Assembly: GCA_035582835.1 (NCBI GenBank)
Contig: JAYKAV010000112.1
Location: 4,736,361-4,800,360, forward strand
Reading direction: 5' to 3'
Length of the DNA: 64,000 bases
From: Phoebastria nigripes
Lineage: Eukaryota > Chordata > Aves > Procellariiformes > Diomedeidae
Shown here: one piece after another, positions 26,386 to 35,798 of the stretch
How positions within the stretch are numbered: position 1 is the first letter of the stretch
How the letters are laid out: every line of letters begins with the position of its first letter
The notes under the pieces: generated by a model
Told to the model about the DNA's origin: nothing
What the model saw: only the letters and a program-made list of their open reading frames with translations
Databases searched by the model: none
Made by a program: the position numbers and the translations under genes

Positions 26386-27223
26386 CTGCAAAATCCAAAT
26401 AAGCAACTGGTTACATCTTTGCACATCTTTACAGTGTCGGGGATTCCCTCAAGGGCTCTAGCAGAGAGGACGCAACCCCCAATTGCTCAGTCTCCCGCTT
26501 TCTGTTGTCATGGTGAGCCAGACCTTCTTCTAAATTAGATCTATCATGCTTCTGTGAAAACAGATCTCTCCTCTATTTCTTCTTTCCAGTCCTGTCCATG
26601 ACCCTATAGAGAACAGTTTCTCTTCCACTGAGCTTAAAGGAACTACCACATTAAAAATGTTTAAGTGCATTAAAATCAATGCCATCAGCGTCAAGAAATG
26701 TTTACTCTAAAACAGTGCTGATACCTTTTCTCAAACCCAGAAAGGATATAGAGCCTAATTTAGCCTTGATTCGGCCTCCTTTTTACGCTAATTTTGCCTC
26801 CCCTTTCAGCCTTGATTTGCAATGGGATTGCATCTGTTTGCCAAGAGAGAGGGAAAGGCGTTTTAGCTAGAGTTGTGTTTAAAGTCAGGCTGGATGTCAG
26901 CTCAGCTGCCTGGGCAGGAACCTCAGCTATGGGGGGGGGTCCCAACCACCAAGCCAGCCAGAGCAAACCTTCCTCCCATGTCAGAGGAGGGACACCAGGG
27001 AGCCAAGTTTTCAAAAATTTTTCTCCCGTACACTGACCTGCATACACACAGTGGATATAACGCAGGCAAAAAAGTCCTTGCCCAGTAGTGACACACATTA
27101 ATATTCTCCATAATGATTTATACTCCTACTATGCTTTTCATCCCATTACAAATCGCAATGACAGATACTTAATGAATTACTATTTTTTCATGTCTTCAGA
27201 TATTTCTTTCCTCATGGTCCTCA

Positions 27224-27259
27224 TTTACTATTTAACATTTCCAGATGTTAAATAGTAAA
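27224..27259. repeat. Perfect 15-bp inverted repeat with 6-nt loop
   Basis: TTTACTATTTAACAT (27224-27238) and ATGTTAAATAGTAAA (27245-27259) are exact reverse complements around TTCCAG. Too short for a normal microRNA precursor. It could be a cruciform or a hairpin in the CREG2 pre-mRNA, or a remnant of a small DNA element. Confidence 0.8.
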
Positions 27260-27444
27260 ATTATCAGTCAATACATTAATTCAATGTAACTGGTAAATCC
27301 TTTACAGCAAAATCAAATTAAGCATGAATAGTTAATAAGAAAACCCTGGATGATGTTATTACCTGGACTGCATGCTTTCTGATTTTTAATGTTTATATGC
27401 CTTTAAAATTTTAATGCTTATAGTGCTTATAAATGGTCCTTGTT

Positions 27445-27466
27445 AGCATTCCTTAGAAGGAATGCT
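27445..27466. repeat. 10-bp inverted repeat (22-bp near-palindrome)
   Basis: AGCATTCCTT and AAGGAATGCT are reverse complements separated by AG. Lies about 190 bp from the larger inverted repeat in the same intron. Confidence 0.7.
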
Positions 27467-28390
27467 TTAATGAAGCTACATAACTTAGAAACTAAAAATA
27501 CTTGCTTATTATTAAGAGTTACAATGAAAAAAAATAGTAGCTGTCAGTAATATTGCAGGNCACATTTCCATTGCCTGAAATGCTCAGTCTGTCATGCACG
27601 GTTAATGTTACAGTGGATTCTCAAAAAGCATTGTGATCACAGGCAGCATAACTCAGCATTCAGAGCAGCAACACCCCCCTCATCAATTCCAAATTTTATT
27701 ATGAATCCGATTTTTCCGTATTACTTCTGTGTTGTATCTAGAGACAGCTAACTGCAGACTATATTATGGCCATAATTCCATCGAGGGTTTCTGGCGAGAG
27801 CATAAACCAGAAGAGTTAAGATCATATGATTTAATAGGATTTCCGACAATCTGATGTAGAATTACAGGCCTCTTGTGTGTACGTATACAGTTATTTAATG
27901 GTATCTTTTTTTAACCTGTTACTTTGTATTTCACGATAACATAAACTGCCACTAACTCAGCCATTAATCTGAAGATTAATGTACTTCTAACTGTGTCTAT
28001 TTTTTAAATTGTAAGTTAATTAATCTGTGAATACTTCCAAGAGAAAGTTAAAGCTGTCTTTTTTTTTTTCTCTTTTTTTTTTCTTTTGCCTGAATGGTAT
28101 TGGATGCTGTGTCTAATTCCAACCTTTCATTTTAAAAAGGGATATCTTTTAAAGCTGGAAAAAATAACGACCCCGATTCTCCAGTGCACCCCAGCTATTT
28201 TGCTTAATGCTCCTGACAGAGAAATCGTCCTTTAAGCCGGTACAGCTGGACTGCTGCGGGACGGACGGTTTTTGTGGTAGCCCAGCAGGCTCTCCTTTCT
28301 CCTCCTCCTCTTCCTCCCTCTCTCCTGCCCGCCGGGTGACAGCCAGAGCCCGGGGGGAGGCGGCGGGGGCTCGGGCCCCGCTGACCCCTC

Positions 28391-28445
28391 GGGGGCAGGG
28401 GCAGGGGCAGGGGCAGGGGCAGGGGCAGGGGCAGGGGCAGGCAGC
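28391..28445 (+). repeat. GGGGCA hexanucleotide tandem repeat (about 8 units)
   Basis: About eight perfect GGGGCA units in a row, in CREG2 intron 1 about 350 bp downstream of the exon 1 donor. The + strand has many closely spaced G4 runs and so could form G-quadruplexes. The CREG2 pre-mRNA would carry the C-rich complement (CCCCTG). Perfect units suggest recent expansion or length polymorphism. Confidence 0.9.
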
Positions 28446-28787
28446 GTGGCCAGGAGCGGGCTGGAGGGTGCTGCAAGGAATGAAAAAGCCTCTCTCCAAA
28501 ACCAACGTTGTAGCTCTGGTTCTGGCTTAAAGATTTTGCTTTTTCTGTGCCTCTCTGGTGTGGTTTTTTGGCGTGCCTCCCTTACAGTACTCCAAACGTG
28601 ATTTCTCTTCCTAGAAGGAGTTTCTACTATTTTCTCCGCGCATTTGGTGGCTGCCGACATCGGCGCTGCTGACGGCCGAACGGACCAAAACGCGACAGCG
28701 CCGGGCGGCCGCGGGGGTTCGGTGCTCGTTAGCAGGTAACGCGTGACCGCGGCAGCCCGCGGGCGTGGGCACCGGGGGGCACCGTAC

Positions 28788-29189
28788 CTTTCCTTGCGCG
28801 GCCCGCGTAGCCACGAAGCCCCAGGTGTTGTAGCGGGCGAGGAAGCGGGCGGTGCCGGCGCGGCCCGGCGCCCCGCCGCCCTCCCGTCGGTAGGAGAACA
28901 TCCTGGAGGGGGCGGCCCCCTGCCCCGACCGCCGCGCCGCCGGCCCGGAGCCCAGGGCCGCGTCCTCCCTGTAAGCCGAGGCCGGGTAGCTCTGCTTCCA
29001 GAGGCCGCCCGCCTCCTCCAGCAGCGCGGGGAGGGCCTCCTCGGTGGAGGAGCTGTGCAGCTCGTCCGCCGCCGCCCCCCCCTCGGGCAGCGGCCAGGAC
29101 ACCGAGCTGACCACCACGTAGCCCCCCGCGCCGCCCCACAGCAGCGCCGGCAGCCACCACCACGGCGGCAGCCACCGCCCCGCCGACAT
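28788..29189 (-). CDS. CREG2: CREG2 coding exon 1: signal peptide and N-terminal region
   Basis: CREG2 is a secreted glycoprotein related to CREG1, with a flavin-reductase-like split-barrel fold; mammalian CREG2 is reported mainly from brain. The ATG at 29189 starts a Trp- and Leu-rich signal peptide (about residues 1-23), followed by GYVVVSSVSWPLPE, STEEALPALLEE and MFSYRREGG, which match human CREG2 (GYVIVSSVSW, STEEAMPALLED, MFSYRREGG). Residues 24-100 are a variable linker. The exon ends GCGCAAGGAAAG followed by GTACGG, phase 0, after codon 134. With exons 2-4 (26216-26385, 14722-14835, 12769-12916) the coding sequence is 834 bases, 277 residues plus stop, against about 290 in human. All phases agree and no lesion is seen. 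The gene is on the same strand as RNF149 and RFX8. Confidence 0.95.
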
Positions 29190-29500
29190 CTTCTGCCGCA
29201 GCGCCCGCGCCGCTCCCGCAGCACCCTCCTGCGGCCGCCGCCCGCTTCGCCCGCAGCCCGCCCCGCAAGGCTCCCCCGCCCGCCCCCCCGCCGGTCCCAG
29301 AGATTTGCAGCAGCCGCCGTTCGGCCGGGCGTCACGCGTTCATTTCCCGCCCCCTCCCCGAGCCCGTGCGGCTAGGGTAACTGTAGTGTTGGCTCTGCCC
29401 GCACCTGCCGGTGACACCCGTGGGACAGCCACCCGCGGCGTGGGCTGGCAGAGGGCGCAGCTGGGGCGCAACTCGGCCCCTCTCGGCTCGCCGGCCACGC

Positions 29501-31468
29501 AGGGCTGAGCCTGGGACGCGGGTCTCGCTGCGGGTTTAGCCGGTGTTCGCGTGTCATTTGCTGGGGACTGGTGAGGCTGCTGGACTGTCTCGGTCGGGTG
29601 TGCAGCCGGGCAGGTATTTCACAAAATAGTTCTCTATATGTACTGCAAAACCAGGCACATGAAACCACCGAGGCGGAGGCGGTGGCCGTGCAGCCTCTCC
29701 CTTTATTAGAAAAGAAAGAATCCACGAGGGCGCGTGCCCACGTGAATGCTCCCGTTGCAGGGAAAGCTTCATTTGGACACCGGGGTCGAGCAACAGCAAG
29801 ACCCCAAGTCCTAGGAAGGCAGACCTCATTAGTTGCGGTGCAGTGGGATTCGTTTTGACATGTAAGTACGTGGAGCTGCTATTAAATTGTATGTTTTGCA
29901 GGCAAGGTTTTAGTTAGGCAAAGATTTGAATGTATATTTGAGTTTATATCAATGGCCCTATTTAGTAAAGGTGCTTTTGCATCCCTGCTCCTTTCCTGTT
30001 CTTGGCAGTAGACTCCTTCAGTATGGCAATGCAAACTTACTATATATATTAATAAGTATATAATAATACATACAAGCATATATTATTGTAAACTTTCATT
30101 GTGTTCATGCAAATTATTTAAGGAGTACAGGTTCAATAGGAGACAGGGAGGAATGAATTTCACAGGAGCCTTTGCCTTTCACAAGGTTCTCGGATACATC
30201 TAATAGACCTTTCCTTTCCGTAGCTGTGAAGAACAGATCACAAGGTCAATCTGCTGTTACAACTTCTGCTTAATTGCTCCATGAGAATATGGTGCATATC
30301 TAATCTAGAATATAACCTTTTATAAATAAAAGTGGACTGAAATACTATTTTTAGCTTATATTTTTCCTAGACCCTCTGTTTTGTTTTTTATCTTCACCAC
30401 AAAAAACCTGAAGGAATGGTGAAAATGGGTATAATGGGCCTTAAGGCCCAAATGAATTTTTTCAGACTGTGAAGATACTTCCCCAGAGTATGTGATTTCG
30501 CCACCAAACTCTTAATCTTATCAGCAAAATCGAATACACGACTACCTTTTCCTTTAGCACATGGCCTTGTCTACATCTGCTGCAATAACACCCTTTTGAG
30601 TATTGATTGGCACTTCAGTGCTTGAGCTGAGACAGAAGAATGTAGATGCAAGTGGAAAATAAATGTAGATTTCCAAAACCAAAATGAATGAAAGCTTGCT
30701 AAGCTTCTGACCAGTGCTTTTCTCTAGTTCAGGAAATGTCCCTTCTTAAAATAACGAAGCAGTTGTCCCTTCTTGAAATAACGACCAGGCCCAGTCAACT
30801 CCCTGCAGACAAGCTCTTCACAAATATTTAAAAATCCAATTCCCTGGTGTTTCAGGGAATTTCCTTGTGTAATCTGATGCATGCGAGAGACAGATTTCAT
30901 ACTCTGTATTTACTATTTAATACAAATTTGTTCCAGGGTTTCTCTTTATAGAGTCTTTGCTTGTATTTTGCTTATAAAACAAGTTCAAACAACCTAGTTT
31001 CTGACATAAACAAATCGATAACATTATATACAACCTATTATATTTCAGTTAATAGAATTATATGTGAGATATTGACTCTTGTATCCTGCAGAAATGGGAA
31101 ACAAAGCAGGAATTTTTCAAGACATANGAATTAGTGCTAAGTTCTGTACGCAATAAATACCAATTTTAAATTACGCACTGTAGACACAAAGCAGCACTGA
31201 CACAGAGTCGTTCACCTATTCTGTAGCTTCCAGATAAATTTACCACAGTGACTTCAGGTAGGCCTTCAGCTTTACTGATGACAAAAAATAGAAGAAATAG
31301 ATAAAAACAAACCACAAATATTTCACCTTTTTCTTCTGAAGATTTATTCAAATAAAGCCAAACAGCCAAATCACGTGAGAACTTAAAATAACTGTGTTGC
31401 TAGCACAGTTTTGCATTTAGTATTTCCAGAAAAAGATCTTAAATATAAGAGAATGAAAACAGTATTTC
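29501..31468. other. Intergenic region between CREG2 and RFX8
   Basis: AT-rich sequence with no recognisable exon. Contains a 21-bp tandem pair at 30737-30784 and an AT-rich tract around 30040-30080. The RFX8 transcript end probably lies in the right part, since the last recognisable RFX8 homology is at 31524. Confidence 0.5.
30737..30784 (+). repeat. Tandem pair of a 21-bp unit (27-bp period)
   Basis: TGTCCCTTCTTAAAATAACG at 30737 recurs as TGTCCCTTCTTGAAATAACG at 30764, one mismatch. A short local duplication. Confidence 0.7.
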
Positions 31469-31672
31469 TTAAAGTTGTATCAAAAAGTAAGAATAGTCTA
31501 GCATAAAGAATTTCCAAGTCAGGCTGGTTTTCTCTGAAGATTTGCTGTTCATCAGGGGCAAAAATAAAACGTGTCTGTCCATCTTTTTGAGTAAGAAGTC
31601 TTCCCTTCTGACTGGCAGATCCAACTTAGTAGAAGTTTTAGTAATTCTCTCTTCCAGAATGACCTGGATGAG
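31469..31672 (-). pseudogene. RFX8: RFX8 last-exon homology with an internal frame change
   Basis: After a TTTTCAG acceptor (31673-31679) the phase-0 frame reads LIQVILEERITKTSTKLDLP, similar to human RFX8 LIQVLLEDETTESAVKLSLP. Human continues GQEALITLKDGQQFVIQ and ends near YFREN. In the window the matching residues (SQKGRLLTQKDGQTRFIF, then QIFREN) occur in a different frame beginning at 31613. A loss of one base (or four) near 31613-31615 would explain this. The starting frame stays open to TAA at 31469-31471, and the other frame to 31383. The exon is therefore either decayed, or altered by a sequence error. Whether it is still spliced is unknown. Confidence 0.7.
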
Positions 31673-31679
31673 CTGAAAA

Positions 31680-34600
31680 TTAGAACAGAAACATGGCGAT
31701 GTTTTGACTGTAGGGACTGCAAATCATTGTTTCTCCCTTCATTGAATAAAAAAAGTATTCTCTGTTCTTTCCTGTTGAACCCGAGGTATTTTGCAGATAC
31801 CGAACCTTATTTTACATGAATTAACCCAACAAGAGGAGCTACCCATTGGGTTTCCTCAGAGGGTGGCAAAGGTCTGATAGGAGGCCACATCCACTTTTTA
31901 ATACACGATTCACACTTTATATGTCTGCTATAAGCCCTTCTATTCTTTTTCAAAACAAATAGTCTCAGCCTGTCTCTCCCCCTGATGGGGACTGCTTTTT
32001 CGTGCTGAAATCCTGGCTTTTTTTAAAATCGGTGGAAGTTTTGCCACTGAATTTAAGCAGGGTCAAGATTTTACTCTCATTTTTTGATCATTTTAGTTAA
32101 TGATTTCACTTGATCTCTGTATCCTGGATTACACAGACCACTCAGATGAACACTCATCGTTCCTTTAAGTGAAGTAGTTAACTATGTCCTTATTTTTTCT
32201 CCCTTTTTAACAAATCAAAAGTGTTTGATTTGCTCTCTGCCGACAGACCTACGAACAGCGTAACCTCTGTCTCTCTGCGCCCCGATTTGCAGTATATTGT
32301 AAGTTACGAAGGTGTGGAATTGGATTAAAAGCTACAGCACAGTGCTCTGCAGATAAACCCACTGCAGGTGTGCAGTTTAATAGGATATTAATTTGGTAAC
32401 AAGTGAACAAAGAGAGGAAGCCTAGAATGGGATTTTCTAGATGAAAAAATGCTATTTGTGCTGAGAGAAAGCAACTGCAAGCTCTGCGATAAGGCATAAA
32501 GATCGGGCCAATGCTTTCTGAGCTGCACTTTTATAGATTACGGCTCACTCAGAGCATCTTCATTACTGCCACTGGTTTCAACAATTTGTAGTTCATACTA
32601 TGCACGTTTGGCTATATAGCAATTCATCTGCCACACTCCCCGTTAAGCCAGTGTGTTCAAATCTTGTATTGTCTCACTCCCCACCCTCTACATTTTTCCA
32701 TATAAAAATAATGTTTTCCTCGGGAGATGTTACCAACTTGGAATGCATTCCATTTTCAAGATTATTAACAATTATTTTCATGCTTCAAATTATATTTTAA
32801 AAAAAGATTCAGGAATGTGCTGCACTGTTCAAAATAAATGAAAAACATGGTCTCTCTGCCGAGGAGTGTCATTTATATTCAGCATGAACTAGGAATGGAG
32901 GACCAAAAACAGATGGGGAAGGAAGAGGAAGAATGAAGGTGACAACTAAAAGATCATGAAAGGATCTGCTAAGCCACAGACACATATTGATGCTGCTGAT
33001 ACCAGGGCAAGGTTTGGAGATTCTTTTCTGATTTCTGTTACCAGTCCTCCCTCTTGTTTTTCCAGGGTTTCATAGCAAAACTGAGTTTTTAGCACTAATT
33101 TCAATGAGATGAGGGTGGAAGTGCGATGAACAGATTTTTTCCCCAAGCATAACAGGCTGTAGAGAAGGCATAGAAATGCCTTGTGGGACAAGATGAAAAA
33201 GATACGGAGGTTGGTGGGGTTGGCAGAGGACGGAGTGGAGGATGGGAACTGACGAAAGACACTGGGTCGGTCGCAGAGAGCTGCAGAGGCTGCATGAGGT
33301 AAAGGAGTTAAAAGGCAAAATTATGAAATACACCCGTGATGCACAGAGCAGTATGTCAGGCAGCAGAAATGCGGTCCAGGAAACAGCAGCGTGGCTGGTG
33401 GATGCCGCTAAGGCTGCTGAGGGTTTAGATACCCTGCAGAATGGGTTGTGGCCGAAGCGGGATTAGTCAGGAGCAGGGACAGATGGTTGCTTGGGAGCAT
33501 GATGATGATTTTTGGTGATCAAAAGTCACAGAACACAAATCCTCATGCAATGGGAATCGATTCAGAGGATCTACAGAGATGGCGATACAAACAAAGTGGT
33601 GGGTGATGGAGATGCTTTTGGCAGCTGTGTTTTTCAGCAACCTGTGGAATTTGTATTGACACCCAAAAAGAAGGAGCCTGGGATGGTTGAGGTGGGAGCT
33701 ACCACCTGTTTGAAGGACACAAGTAAGTAGAAGTGCTCACTCACTCTGTCACAGCTCCTGAAACCCTTTTGAGCTGCAGGTTCAAGTTTTTCAGCTTCCT
33801 CACAAAACACTTGAACCACAGCATCAGCAGGCTCTTAGGAGAATCTCTTCTTCATCCCACCGTTATCAGCATCTTGCACGTGGACTGGTAGAATCCATCA
33901 GCTGTTGGGATCTTTAATCTCTTAGCTCTTTCTACACTCTCCCAATCCTTCACTGTCTCCTTCCCTCCTCCATACCTTTTCTCAAGTCGTCATACTCCCC
34001 ATTTCACGTTTTGTATCCTTCCTCTCTTACTCTGACACCCCTCGTCCCTCACTCTAATCAGCCTTGCTCTGTTCTTGAGATCATGTACAAAATATACAAA
34101 ACTGATAGACGTACTTATAGGCGCATCACTTACACAGATAAAACCTGGGTTAAACCCTTGTCTGCTGACACCCGCATAAGAGCATTGCAATGGGCATAGT
34201 GGGCCATACAAAAGCCCATATGGGCAGCACAGTGAAAGGGCATAGGAAGCAGGACAGATACTGAATGAGATTTCTGCTGGTTTATCTCTTAATTTCTGAC
34301 CATCGGTGGTTTAGAGATTCCTTGCTCATAGCCTGCACCCAGCTCAGTTTGGTTTTTGACATTAAGGTGGTATGGCTGGATGGGTCATTATATTACATTT
34401 GAAAAATAACAAAAGCTGTCAAACATGCCCATCACATGTATAAATCATTCTTGGTTTGTCCCCTTTGTGCCTTCTTTCTCCCCTCCAATTTTCATTGCTG
34501 AGCTCGTTTTAACATATCTTATATTTAAAAAACAAATGTCCACCAAGGGTCTTTGTAACTAATACAGATATTTTTAGAACAGTCCATTTCCAGTCCTGGT

Positions 34601-35499
34601 CCTAGTTTATGGAAGCTGAATACATCCTGGGAGTAAAATAACTATAGCAGGATCACCCCAAAAATGTAATTTTCTTCGTGAGTCTTGGTGCCATTAACAT
34701 TTGTCCAGCACTGTTTTCTGGAAAACACAATGTTCTCTGAGATTTAAGCCAAGTGCTGTTACTGCATGGAAGAGAAATCTGAAAACAGCTGAATGTCTAA
34801 TCCGTCGCTTGTATTAAGCACAGAGGCTTGATCCATGTTCCTGTATGTCCTTATATTTAGCCTTGTATCCTAGGAAGACTTAGAGTCTATCTTGTTTTCT
34901 ACCTGTATGTCATCCCTTATGCTAGTAAGTTTGAAGCAGTGGACTGACTGCAAGAAAGTCTGGTGGAGCAGAAAGGTCTCAAGGATTTCATACTTCTGCA
35001 TCTTTTGGTAAAACTAACAGGTAGGTGGAGGAAAGAGAGCCTCTCAGTTCTTCCAACAGCGAGAAAAGACCACACCATGCGCTCTCTCTTCTGATGAGTA
35101 CATCATGCAGCCTGTTTGTCAGCTGGCACACAAGGTGCTCCCACCCCACCAGAACAGTGCTGCTCTTGCTTAGACAACGCTCGGGGAATCTGAAGGAGCG
35201 CCAAAGGTCTGCTGGAAACCTAAGGAAAGAATCAGGGAACTGCGGTGATGGGGAGGTGGGTGGTGTGGAGATTATGATCCCTTGATGGGATCGTGGGGTG
35301 GGATGTGGAGGATACTTTGTGGCTTGAGGTTTAGGTGACATGGGACACAGCTCCATGCAAACCTAGATTTCGTTAGTTCTACTTTACACACATAAAACCC
35401 CCCAACCAACCACACCCCTCCTGATCCTTCCCGATTTACCCAATTTATAACTTTTTTTTTTTTTTTTGTAATTTTCTTTAAAGTTAATGTTTATTTCAC
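31680..35499 (-). other. RFX8: Last RFX8 intron or 3' flank
   Basis: If the conserved last exon is used, this is the final intron; if translation ends at 35532 it may be 3' flank or intron. No additional exon homology seen. A run of about 16 T lies at 35452-35467. Short open frames at 33242-33466 and 33634-33819 have no recognisable similarity. Confidence 0.5.
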
Positions 35500-35533
35500 C
35501 TTGCTGCCTGTGGCTGTGTCCACCGAACAACTC
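35500..35533 (-). pseudogene. RFX8: Frame-shifted end of RFX8 penultimate exon
   Basis: Downstream of the in-frame TGA, another frame reads RVLSCSVDTATGSK and ends at AAG|GTGAAA, which aligns with human RFX8 LRILGFLVDTAMGNK and would feed the last exon in phase 0. Measured from its acceptor at 35791 the exon is 292 bases, two more than fits the conserved phase (or one fewer than the next fit). The change falls close to 35540-35549. Confidence 0.7.
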
Positions 35534-35791
35534 AGAACTCTGGAAAAACGTTGCTTAATCCGAAGTTACTCTGGCTCTGCATCAAAGTTATGAGAGCTGT
35601 CTGTGGAGCATTGGCTTGAGGTTGCTCCTCTGCAAAATAGCCCCAGAGATGGCTGGGCTCATAAACCCACAGAACAGGGGACTCATTTTGCTTTGCGACC
35701 CAGAAACTTTCATCTCCCTCCTCCTCTATATAGGACAGGAAAATGTGAGCCACGAAATCCATGAGTAGCAAATTAAACAAATGCCAGGATC
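35532..35791 (-). CDS. RFX8: RFX8 coding exon, conserved part to in-frame TGA
   Basis: Acceptor CACCTAG at 35792-35798. The first two bases complete a Gly codon, then SWHLFNLLLMDFVAHIFLSY, IEEEGDESF and later LMQSQSNFGLSNVF. Human RFX8 has SWHLFHLLLLEYMIHILQS, an acidic stretch of Glu residues, and GVSN before MVLRIL. The frame ends PEF-TGA at 35532-35534, immediately after the residues matching human VSNM. Read literally the protein ends here, about 60 residues short of the human C-terminus. A weak alternative donor (AAC|GTTTTT, exon end 35550) would join in phase 0 to the last exon and bypass the lesion. Confidence 0.8.
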
Positions 35792-35798
35792 CTAGGTG

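Larger units (their letters stand above)
26386..28787 (-). other. CREG2: CREG2 intron 1 (about 2.4 kb)
   Basis: AT-rich in the distal part, with two short inverted repeats (27224-27259 and 27445-27466) and T-rich tracts at about 28056-28084. GC-rich next to exon 1, where it holds the GGGGCA repeat. No additional exon recognised. Confidence 0.7.
28230..29500. promoter_or_regulatory. CREG2: CpG island and promoter region of CREG2
   Basis: High GC and dense CpG from about 28230 to 29500, covering exon 1, its 5' flank and the start of intron 1. The flank contains GC-box-like sequences around 29220-29360. No clear TATA box near the ATG. Large open frames in the other frames are explained by base composition. 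Confidence 0.8.

Noticed and set aside
28232..29335. 367-codon minus-strand open frame over CREG2 exon 1
   Set aside because: Out of frame with the recognised CREG2 exon and explained by GC content; Arg/Gly/Pro-rich without domains.
33634..33819. Possible missing RFX8 exon reading MVQVFCEEAEKLEP on the minus strand
   Set aside because: No alignment to the RFX8 C-terminus, and the conserved exon pair 35500-35791 and 31672 already joins in phase apart from the lesions.
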